From positions 36,564 to 100,563 of the forward strand of contig CASEYJ010000007.1 in NCBI GenBank assembly GCA_949292175.1: DNA of 64,000 nucleotides, written 5' to 3'. Origin of the DNA: an uncultured bacterium. Its GTDB lineage: Bacteria > Cyanobacteriota > Vampirovibrionia > Gastranaerophilales > Gastranaerophilaceae. This document shows positions 55,834-62,788 of this stretch, piece after piece. Numbering within the stretch: position 1 is the first letter of the stretch; each line of letters begins with the position of its first letter. Under the pieces are notes generated by a model. That model was not told where the DNA came from, made no database searches, and saw nothing but the letters and a program-made list of their open reading frames with translations. A program made the position numbers and the translations under genes.

Positions 55834-56589
55834 ATGAAAAAAATCTTAACAGCAGCAGTAGTTGTAGGCTTGATTGCTTGTGGTACAAATTTTACACCCG
55901 CAGCAACGACTGTAACAGAACCAGAAAGAGGCTATATTAGTGTTAGAACTTCAGCTAATACAGAAGTTTCTCCCGATGTAGTAGAAATTAACATTGCAGT
56001 AAAAACCAGTGACTCTAAGTCTATGTTAAAAGCAACAACAGAAAACAAAGAAATCTCAGATAAAGTTTATACTGAAATAAAAGGAATGATTAACAGTGCA
56101 AACGGAGATTACGTAAAAACAGCTGATTTTAATGCAACTCCTATATACACATATTCTTCTAACGGGAAAAAGAACTTTGACAAATACGAAGTATCTAACA
56201 ATATAATCGTACACACAAAAAATATTGAAAAAACAGGATCTATCATCGACAAAGCAATTAGTCTTGGAGCAACAAACGTAAATAGCTTGGTATTTTCAGT
56301 ATCAAATTACGATGAACAATGCAATGATTTGTTGGCAATAGCTGCCAAAAAAGCTAAAACAAGAGCTGATATTTTGGCAAAAAGTTCTTCAACTTACGTA
56401 ACCGGCGTAAAAACTATGAATATTAGCTGTTCAACAAATAACAACAATATAGTTCAATACAGACTGTTTGCTAAAAATATGGCAATGGATTCAGTAGCAG
56501 GTGCAGCACCTGAAGCTGCTGCTACTCCTATACAAGGTGGTATTATTAAAATTTACGCAAACCTAGACGCAAGCTACTTTGTAAAATAG
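55834..56589 (+). CDS. SIMPL-domain (DUF541) lipoprotein
   Basis: ATG 55834 (MKKILTAAVVVGLIACGTNF) follows an AGAGGAAAA ribosome site and starts a lipoprotein signal with lipobox LIAC. A longer frame from 55798 would bury the signal. The mature part is a SIMPL domain (RGYISVRTSANTEVSPDVVE; later GATNVNSLVFSVSNYDEQ and KAKTRADILAKSS). Family members (BP26/YggE) form oligomers in the periplasm or membrane and some are linked to oxidative stress; the role here is unknown. The total is 251 residues. It ends at a shared terminator. Confidence 0.9.
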   Translation: MKKILTAAVVVGLIACGTNFTPAATTVTEPERGYISVRTSANTEVSPDVVEINIAVKTSDSKSMLKATTENKEISDKVYTEIKGMINSANGDYVKTADFNATPIYTYSSNGKKNFDKYEVSNNIIVHTKNIEKTGSIIDKAISLGATNVNSLVFSVSNYDEQCNDLLAIAAKKAKTRADILAKSSSTYVTGVKTMNISCSTNNNNIVQYRLFAKNMAMDSVAGAAPEAAATPIQGGIIKIYANLDASYFVK

Positions 56590-56612
56590 GAAAATTAAAG
56601 ATTAACTTACAA

Positions 56613-56645
56613 AAAACCTCTTTTACAATTCGTAAAAGAGGTTTT
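56613..56645. terminator. Bidirectional terminator
   Basis: AAAACCTCTTTTAC and GTAAAAGAGGTTTT pair around AATTC. The SIMPL gene (plus) and the lpt-linked glycosidase gene (minus) converge here. Confidence 0.9.
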
Positions 56646-56671
56646 GTATTACTAAAAATACAATTTAAATA

Positions 56672-57472
56672 TTATTTATAAACCATAATAAATGATTTCA
56701 ACATTCTTCCGGCACCGTCACCTTTCGTTGAAACAACACTGTACTTGTCTTTGTAATTCATTGAAGTAGAGCTTCCGCCATCCATAGCCATTGCTCTTTC
56801 AAATCCCAAAGACTTACATAGAGCTTGCACCTCATACATATCCATTGGATGCTCATCCGTAATTATTAGGATATGCAACTCTCCATCTTTTAAGCCTAAC
56901 ACTGTTCTAGGCACCTTATGCAAAACTGAACAAGATTCTCTAACAATCTTGTCACCATCTTTAACTATAAAAAACTCTTCTTCCAATCTTAACTGAGGAA
57001 GAATCAACGGACCACCTTGAACAGCCTCCATTGCAAAACAAGAAAAATCTATAGGAGTATTGTGCGGTACCATTTCATATTTATACTTGCCACCGCACTC
57101 CAAAATTCTAAATTCCGTTCTATTCAATATTTTGGACATATTTTTTCTTAAAACAGGGTTTCCGATTAAGTTCTCATTAAAAATAGGATCCTCAACAGTT
57201 TGTCCGCCCATTCTTACATAAGAAATTGTCTTTTCATTTTCAGGATCAAAGAACCCTGCATTTATGGTCAATAAGGCTCCACTTTGCTTATGAACTTCTT
57301 CATTAGTCGCCAAAGCCTCTGAAGCATATACCTTTATTTTTTTCTTAACCTTTTCACCCTTCAACGTAATATGATAAATTCCGTCATCATATTTAATATC
57401 AATCGGTTCAGCATAGCTTGCATTTACACCGAAAAGAAAACACATCAAAATAACTAACCAAAATTTTTTCAT
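56672..57472 (-). CDS. Secreted phosphodiester glycosidase-domain (NAGPA/DUF2233) protein
   Basis: After a signal peptide (MKKFWLVILMCFLFGVNASYA), the 245 residues match the NAGPA domain, which in lysosomal enzymes uncaps sugar phosphodiesters and in bacteria acts on cell-surface glycopolymers. Key blocks are ALLTINAGFFDPENEK near 68, AVQGGPLILPQ near 155, RTVLGLKDGELHILIITDE near 190, and AMAMDGGSSTSMNYK near 233. Its ATG overlaps the stop of the LptF/G gene (shared base 57472), and the operon also holds lptB. A role in modifying exported lipopolysaccharide or another envelope glycan is therefore likely. Confidence 0.88.
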   Translation of the reverse strand: MKKFWLVILMCFLFGVNASYAEPIDIKYDDGIYHITLKGEKVKKKIKVYASEALATNEEVHKQSGALLTINAGFFDPENEKTISYVRMGGQTVEDPIFNENLIGNPVLRKNMSKILNRTEFRILECGGKYKYEMVPHNTPIDFSCFAMEAVQGGPLILPQLRLEEEFFIVKDGDKIVRESCSVLHKVPRTVLGLKDGELHILIITDEHPMDMYEVQALCKSLGFERAMAMDGGSSTSMNYKDKYSVVSTKGDGAGRMLKSFIMVYK

Positions 57473-58587
57473 TACAAATCCTTTGACTTATAAAAACAAA
57501 TTATCGCAATAAGAAAAGCTACCGGCGGGAATATCGCAGTCACCAAAGGTGGCAAAACTCCCTTTTCTGCCAACAAATCGAAGAACGGCAGAGTAATATA
57601 ATAAACAAATATACTACCTATCGCAATAGTAAACCCAACCAGTCTTTGTTCACGAGGCTTACTAAATCCGAGTAATGTTCCCATGATTGCAAGCAATACA
57701 CATACAAACGGATGGAAGAATCGCTGCAAATACTTATTCAGCATATATCTATATTCTTCATCCAGCTGTTCTTTCTTCAACAGCTTTATATAACTTCGCA
57801 AATCTGAGTTTGTAATCTCACGTTCTTTCTTTGTTGAATATGTCATAAGGGTATAAGCATTTTTAGCATCATCACCCTTTAATATATCCATATGGTCAAG
57901 CTGTTCTATATCTGTAAATATTCCGTCATTTGAAATTTTGTATCTGGTAATATTTTCCAAAGCCCATCTATCCACCATATATTTTCCACGCTCAGCTGAA
58001 TATATATTTGCCAACTGATGAACATCAGAATAGACCTTCTTAGAAAAATCCAACACAATGATATTATGCATCACATCATCTCGATACCCTGAAATTACAA
58101 CAGCAAGCTTTGGAGCACCTGTTTGATCTTTTTGTGTATAAATATACTGTGTTGACGGATGCTTATCATTAATTGCGTTAAGTTTTGCCGCCGACATAGG
58201 AATCAATTTATCGCAAGTTACAAAACATAACCAAGTTACAATTAAACTCAATACAAGAACCGGCATTAAAATTCTCTGAAACGACAAACCTACTGCACGA
58301 AATATAGTCAACTCAGAATCTTTAGACAATTTGTCAAAAGTAAACAAAGATCCCAACAAAAGACCAACAGGGAAAGCTTTTCCTAAAATTTTCGGCAACT
58401 CATAAAAGAGAACCAATACCCCCGTCTTAACAGTATAAGTTCCGGTTAATATTTTTTTAATCGTACTTAAAAGCATTTCCGGTGCAATCCAAACAACGGT
58501 AAATAGAAGTATTGCACCAATAGTCGCAAACATTACTTGCTTAAAAATATACCTATCATATATAGATATTCTAGGAAATAATTTCAT
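57472..58587 (-). CDS. LptF/LptG-family lipopolysaccharide export permease
   Basis: This transmembrane subunit extracts lipopolysaccharide from the inner membrane and passes it to the periplasmic bridge. The 371 residues have three helices at the N-terminus (YIFKQVMFATIGAILLFTVV region), a periplasmic beta-jellyroll (about 125-270) and three helices at the C-terminus. VLFYELPKILGKAFPVGLLL and KDSELTIFRAVGLS are typical of LptF/G. The protein is one of two such subunits, or may act as a homodimer as suggested for cyanobacteria. It overlaps lptB by one base. Confidence 0.93.
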   Translation of the reverse strand: MKLFPRISIYDRYIFKQVMFATIGAILLFTVVWIAPEMLLSTIKKILTGTYTVKTGVLVLFYELPKILGKAFPVGLLLGSLFTFDKLSKDSELTIFRAVGLSFQRILMPVLVLSLIVTWLCFVTCDKLIPMSAAKLNAINDKHPSTQYIYTQKDQTGAPKLAVVISGYRDDVMHNIIVLDFSKKVYSDVHQLANIYSAERGKYMVDRWALENITRYKISNDGIFTDIEQLDHMDILKGDDAKNAYTLMTYSTKKEREITNSDLRSYIKLLKKEQLDEEYRYMLNKYLQRFFHPFVCVLLAIMGTLLGFSKPREQRLVGFTIAIGSIFVYYITLPFFDLLAEKGVLPPLVTAIFPPVAFLIAIICFYKSKDL

Positions 58588-59312
58588 TATAAAGCAAAAT
58601 CCTTTCCTAAATAAAATTCCTTCGCAACAGGGTCAACAGCAACATCTTTACTAGCACCCTGAATTTTTATTTTACCATCGAAGATAACATAAGCTCTATC
58701 AGTAATTGACAATGTTGCCTTAGGATTGTGGTCAGTAATCAATACCCCAAGACCTTTTTCCTCAGAAATTTTTCTGATGTTATCTTTAATTTCGCCAATT
58801 GCAATAGGGTCAATACCGGCAAAAGGTTCATCCAAAAGCATGAAATCTGGACTTGCTGCAAGTGCGCGCGCAATTTCTACACGACGTCTTTCACCACCTG
58901 ATAATGATACCGCTGCATAATTACGCAATCTTGCGATACCAAACTCGCTCAACAACTCTTCTAACTTCATCTTTTTTTCGTTAACAGTAAGCTTGTCATT
59001 CATTTCAAGAACAAGTTTTAAATTATCCTCAACAGACAGTTTTCTAAAAATTGAAGCTTCCTGCGGAAGATATCCAATACCCAGCTTTGCACGAATATTC
59101 ATTGGTTTTGCTGAAATATCCTGATCATCCAGCAAAATTTGCCCCTTATTAGGCTTAACCAATCCAACGACCATGTAAAACGTTGTAGTTTTACCGGCAC
59201 CGTTCGGACCTAGCAAACAAACAACCTCACCTTTATTTATGTAAAATGAAATGTCATTTACAACACTTCTGTCACCATATATCTTAATCAGATTTTTAGC
59301 TTCAATCTTCAT
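58587..59312 (-). CDS. lptB: LPS export ABC transporter ATPase LptB
   Basis: This ATPase powers lipopolysaccharide extraction. Walker A (LLGPNGAGKTTTFYMVV) is near residue 37, the Q-loop region GIGYLPQEASIFRKLSVEDN near 85, the ABC signature LSGGERRRVEIARAL near 138, Walker B MLLDEPFAGID near 160, and the switch His (LITDHNP) near 197. The GIGYLPQE and FAGIDPIA motifs are LptB hallmarks. At 241 residues it is full length. It leads the lptB-lptF/G-glycosidase operon. Confidence 0.96.
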   Translation of the reverse strand: MKIEAKNLIKIYGDRSVVNDISFYINKGEVVCLLGPNGAGKTTTFYMVVGLVKPNKGQILLDDQDISAKPMNIRAKLGIGYLPQEASIFRKLSVEDNLKLVLEMNDKLTVNEKKMKLEELLSEFGIARLRNYAAVSLSGGERRRVEIARALAASPDFMLLDEPFAGIDPIAIGEIKDNIRKISEEKGLGVLITDHNPKATLSITDRAYVIFDGKIKIQGASKDVAVDPVAKEFYLGKDFAL

Positions 59313-59377
59313 ACATTCCCCTTAATCATGTAATCACATGTTACTTGAAATAAAAACACATTGCAAGTACAAGGCCA

Positions 59378-59962
59378 CTAGCCTTTGAGCTGAATAAAAT
59401 CAGGCACTTTATTCTTTGCCTTTTGCATTTGCATAAATTGACCTTTTAATTTATCTCTCTGCTCATCATCTGCAATTTTTGCCTGCTCACTCATCTGTGA
59501 ATAAATATTTTGTTCAGCTTCATTGCTCTTTATATATACATCCATTTCCTTTGATTTTTTAAACGTGTTAACCTTACTGTCATAGGCAATTTTTGGAGCT
59601 TTATACAAAGTATAAAGCAGAGCAAACCCGCTTATCCCTGCAGCAATAAGCGCACCTGCGGCCCCAATAGTTAACAACTGCTTTTTGGCAACAGAAGCAC
59701 TGTTACGACTTTTGTCAACCATTTTTTTACCCTGCTTGCCGGCAGTCTCAAAAACGAAATCGCCGTCGAAAATTTCAAACAAAAGACGCAGCCCTATTCC
59801 TAACCCTGCGATGAAAGTTGCCTTTATAAGGTTCATAGTTTCCCCCTTGCGGGAAATCGGATTTTCATTTCCGTTAGAACTCTTTTGACCTGAAACTTTC
59901 TGAGGGTTAGCCTTAAAGGAAATCATATTCAAAGGACTAACACTTAAGCTCAATTTATGCAC
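59378..59962 (-). CDS. Membrane protein, first of a related pair
   Basis: The 194-residue protein starts with a short segment containing MISFKANPQKV and then NPISRKGETMN. A first hydrophobic stretch (LIKATFIAGLGIGLRLLFEI) and a second (LLTIGAAGALIAAGISGFAL, then LLYTLY) follow. The C-terminal half is a charged helix with the segment KKSKEMDVYIKSNEAEQNIY. Similar blocks in the same order occur in the adjacent upstream gene, so the two are paralogues. The family is unknown. Its start overlaps the neighbour's end by eight bases. Confidence 0.72.
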   Translation of the reverse strand: MHKLSLSVSPLNMISFKANPQKVSGQKSSNGNENPISRKGETMNLIKATFIAGLGIGLRLLFEIFDGDFVFETAGKQGKKMVDKSRNSASVAKKQLLTIGAAGALIAAGISGFALLYTLYKAPKIAYDSKVNTFKKSKEMDVYIKSNEAEQNIYSQMSEQAKIADDEQRDKLKGQFMQMQKAKNKVPDFIQLKG

Positions 59963-60419
59963 CCTTTATCATTACGCCGTTACCGTTATCAGCCATTTTT
60001 AGAGTTGTATAGTGATTAATCTTATCTTCTAACGGAACGTCTTGATCTTTAATTTCCTTATTTACGTCATTATAAATATTAGCCTGAGCTTCTTTTTGTC
60101 TTGAGAAAACACCCATTTCTTTTTCTTTCACAAAGGCTAACTGCTTTGTATTATAAAGCTTTGATGGTAATGTCAATGCAAGACTTATCAGCCCGGCAGC
60201 AACACCAATTCCTGTTGGCAATTTCCAACCTTTAACAAGACAAGAGGTAAGCCCGCCAGCAGTAACTCCGACCAAAGAACTTACACCAACTGTACTTAAA
60301 ACCGCAAGGTTTTTCTCAGTCTTACGATTAACAGGATTTTCGTAACCATCCTTATCAACTCTTTTTGAACCAAAATTTACACCTCTTGAAGAAAAACTAC
60401 TAACTGCAGGAATTGCCAT
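59955..60419 (-). CDS. Membrane protein, second of a related pair
   Basis: The 154-residue protein has the same plan as the downstream gene. An N-terminal tag (SRGVNFGSKRVDK) is followed by NPVNRKTEKN, two hydrophobic stretches (AVLSTVGVSSLVGVTAGGLT and GIGVAAGLISLALTLP), and a charged helix with KEKEMGVFSRQKEAQANIYN. AGAAAGGGG precedes the ATG. The shared blocks NP(I/V)xRK and KEM(D/G)VxxxxxEAxxNIY support an old duplication. No known domain is seen. Confidence 0.72.
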   Translation of the reverse strand: MAIPAVSSFSSRGVNFGSKRVDKDGYENPVNRKTEKNLAVLSTVGVSSLVGVTAGGLTSCLVKGWKLPTGIGVAAGLISLALTLPSKLYNTKQLAFVKEKEMGVFSRQKEAQANIYNDVNKEIKDQDVPLEDKINHYTTLKMADNGNGVMIKGA

Positions 60420-60491
60420 AAAATACCCCTTTCTACAACTTATAAATCTTTGTATATTATAACAAGTGTAAATATATTTTTTGATACATTA

Positions 60492-61487
60492 TTAAGAAAT
60501 ATTATTCTGCAACTTGGCTTCCCAACTATATGCAGTCTTTATACTTTCTTCTAAAGTTTTCTCAGGAATCCAATTTAAAACCTTCTTTGCTTTTTTATTA
60601 TCAGCGATAAGTATTGCAGGATCACCGGCCCTACGAGGCATCATTTTTACAGGAATATCCTTCCCTGTTACTCGCTCGCACATATCAAAAACTTCCTTAA
60701 CACTATTCCCGTCATTTGTACCAAGGTTAAAGAAATCGGTTTTCATATTCTTGTTTAAATACTCGAGAGCCAAGATATGGGCATTAGCTAGATCTTCTAT
60801 GTTAATGTAATCTCTAACACACGTTCCATCCTTCGTTTCATAATCCTGACCGTACATTTCAAAAACTCTACCGGACGCAAAAGTAGATTTTAAAATATTA
60901 GGTATCAAATGAGTTTCTATTGAGTGATGCTCCCCGACTATACATTCATGATCCGCGCCTGCAACATTAAAGTATCTTAAACGAACACTTTTTAGCCCGT
61001 AAGCTTTATCATAATCATCCATAATCTTTTCGACCATCAGTTTAGTATTTCCATATGGATTTATAGGATTTTGATTATGTTTTTCGTCTATCGGAACATA
61101 TTCCGGTTCACCGTAAGTTGCAGCCGTTGAGGAAAATACAATCTTTTTAACATCATGGGAAATCATCGCATTCAACAAATTCAAAGTTCCAAATACATTG
61201 TTGTAATAATATTTCTGAGGATCCTTTACACTTTCACCAACTTGAGAAAATGCTGCAAAATGAAGAACTTCCTCTATTTCAAACTTTTCAAAAACAGATT
61301 GAATATCTTCTAAATTTTGTAAATCACCTTGAACAAAATCTACATTACCATGTTTCGCTAAATTCTCGACTGTGTATTTATGTCCAGTACTTAAATTATC
61401 AAATACAACGACATCTTTTCCACGTTTTAACAAAGTCAATACGCAATGGCTTCCAATATATCCCGCTCCACCTGTAACCAGAATCAT
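60492..61487 (-). CDS. galE: UDP-glucose 4-epimerase
   Basis: This NAD-dependent short-chain dehydrogenase/reductase interconverts UDP-glucose and UDP-galactose (or the N-acetyl forms) for surface glycans. The Rossmann motif VTGGAGYIGSH is at residue 5, the catalytic Ser region FSSTAATYGEPE near 118, and the Tyr-x3-Lys motif NPYGNTKLMVEK near 145. FNVAGADHE and RRAGDP-like RRAGDPAILIAD follow. Full length at 331 residues. GTTGAGGAG precedes the ATG. It lies next to the lpt genes, consistent with envelope-sugar supply. Confidence 0.96.
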   Translation of the reverse strand: MILVTGGAGYIGSHCVLTLLKRGKDVVVFDNLSTGHKYTVENLAKHGNVDFVQGDLQNLEDIQSVFEKFEIEEVLHFAAFSQVGESVKDPQKYYYNNVFGTLNLLNAMISHDVKKIVFSSTAATYGEPEYVPIDEKHNQNPINPYGNTKLMVEKIMDDYDKAYGLKSVRLRYFNVAGADHECIVGEHHSIETHLIPNILKSTFASGRVFEMYGQDYETKDGTCVRDYINIEDLANAHILALEYLNKNMKTDFFNLGTNDGNSVKEVFDMCERVTGKDIPVKMMPRRAGDPAILIADNKKAKKVLNWIPEKTLEESIKTAYSWEAKLQNNIS

Positions 61488-61603
61488 TATTTTCTCCTCA
61501 ACTTCAAGTTAACATTCAATATTTCTTAACTTAATACCATTTTATGTAATTATATATTATCACGGAAATGTTATATTTATGTTAATATAATTGAGTAACA
61601 GAA

Positions 61604-61690
61604 GGAGAGGTGTCCGAGTGGTTTAAGGTGCGGATCTCGAAAGTCTGTGAGAGGTAACACTCTCCGTGGGTTCGAATCCCACCCTCTCCG
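61604..61690 (+). tRNA. tRNA-Ser (anticodon CGA)
   Basis: The 87-base cloverleaf has acceptor stem GGAGAGG/CCTCTCC and anticodon CGA at 61638-61640 within loop CTCGAAA. The long class II variable arm GAGAG/CTCTC is present, and the T arm is GTGGG-TTCGAAT-CCCAC. CCA is not encoded. A TATAAT (61586-61591) stands upstream. It reads UCG codons. Confidence 0.95.
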
Positions 61691-61836
61691 TTGTTCATCA
61701 TTCATAAAAATCGATATTTATTATCTCTAAGAATAAACGACTGATGTTCTTTTACAGACATTTCAATCGTGTACGGTTAAAATGATTATTAGCTGAAAAG
61801 TGGCTTTGTGTTTAGGTTTTAACCTGCCGGAAGTGT

Positions 61837-61977
61837 CCGAAAATAATCAAACCAAATTACTTGAAAAGTCCACGAAGTGTCCGTTGAAGTCTACCCTATC
61901 GACTTTTGGTTGTACCCCTTATGTGGCGGAACTTTAGGATATATTTAAACTTGTACGAATGGTTTGATTATTTTCGG
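61837..61977. repeat. Large inverted repeat with nested arms
   Basis: Eighteen bases at 61837-61854 (CCGAAAATAATCAAACCA) are exactly complementary to 61960-61977. Inside, AAAAGTC (61864-61870) pairs with GACTTTT (61901-61907). A further imperfect outer match (TGTCC/GGACA) continues past a three-base gap. The unit is about 140 bases. Confidence 0.8.
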
Positions 61978-62011
61978 CAAGGACATTTGAAATTTGTCTT
62001 GGATTATTCGG

Positions 62012-62042
62012 GGTGCAGGCGGAGTAATGTCCGACCTGCACC
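62012..62042. repeat. GC-rich hairpin
   Basis: GGTGCAGG and CCTGCACC pair, continuing as CGGA/TCCG past one bulged base, with a GTAATG loop. It lies 35 bases from the large inverted repeat and may be part of the same element. Confidence 0.7.
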
Positions 62043-62642
62043 TTACGGGTTACGCTCCGCTTCACCCTACCGAAAATTCGCTAACCGGAAGTTTCTTTCT
62101 TAAGGTCGGATGTAAAATAATATATAAAATGGCTACAAACGGACAGGTTGGAACTATAGATAGATAAGTAATAGTAATATATTTTGAAATTTTTCAGAAC
62201 TTGTATCAACGGAACTTATATTCCTCAAATTCAATAAAATCGTTAAGTATAAAAATTGGCAAAGTCTAATACTGGCAATAATTACAGTGTAAATTTCAAA
62301 AATAACATCAAATTTGAGAATTTCTCATAGAAAATATTAATTTTACAAATCTGCGGAACCAACTTTAAGGAACCTCTGGAGTGAAACTTTTATCTAATCG
62401 CAATTATATAAGAAGTTTTTTTATTTTTATTCTTAAACCGATGTTATTTTATCTCAATCAAATTGATGGTTTACAAATATAAGAGTTTTCTTGGTGAATT
62501 ACAAAAATCAATGTTAATACGATTACTATTAATAAAAATGCTATTTTCTCACTTTACTGTTATTGTTTGATTTTGTAAACATATTTAAAATTTAAGCAGC
62601 TTTTTCATTCAAGTGTAAATGCTGTATAATTTCTCATAATAC

Positions 62643-62671
62643 TTGACAATTGTTGACTAGCAAATTACAAT
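62643..62671 (+). promoter_or_regulatory. Strong promoter of the right-end MATE gene
   Basis: TTGACA (62643-62648), a 17-base spacer and TACAAT (62666-62671). The expected start is near 62678, leaving a leader of about 110 bases. Confidence 0.75.
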
Positions 62672-62718
62672 CATAACCGAAAATTTAAGTGGACTTTTCC
62701 GGATTTAATCATCTTTTT

Positions 62719-62750
62719 GCCACACAGTTATCTTATGATAACTGTGTGGC
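62719..62750 (+). promoter_or_regulatory. Leader hairpin of the right-end MATE gene
   Basis: GCCACACAGTTATC and GATAACTGTGTGGC form a perfect 14-base stem with a TTAT loop, followed by ATTTTG. It sits between the promoter and the ribosome site (AAAAGGAG), so it may be an attenuator, or at DNA level a palindromic operator. Confidence 0.65.
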
Positions 62751-62788
62751 ATTTTGATTATCCGGATAAAAAGAAAAGGAGAAAATAC

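Larger units (their letters stand above)
61691..62788. other. Repeat-containing intergenic region after tRNA-Ser
   Basis: About 1.1 kb lacks a convincing gene. From 61820 to 62110 it is richer in G+C than its surroundings and carries several inverted and direct repeats (CCGGAAGT at 61827 and 62085; AAGTGTCCG at 61831 and 61875). From 62110 to 62640 it is AT-rich and nothing is recognised. The last part holds the promoter and leader of the MATE gene. A 65-codon frame at 61906-62103 has no ribosome site and overlaps the repeats. The region may be the scar of an integration next to the tRNA. Confidence 0.55.

Noticed and set aside
61906..62103. 65-codon frame in the region after tRNA-Ser
   Set aside because: It runs through the inverted repeats, lacks a ribosome site and its product resembles no protein family.
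62719..62750. Full intrinsic terminator closing an upstream plus-strand gene
   Set aside because: No plus-strand gene ends upstream and only ATTTTG follows the stem, so it is better read as a leader element of the MATE gene.
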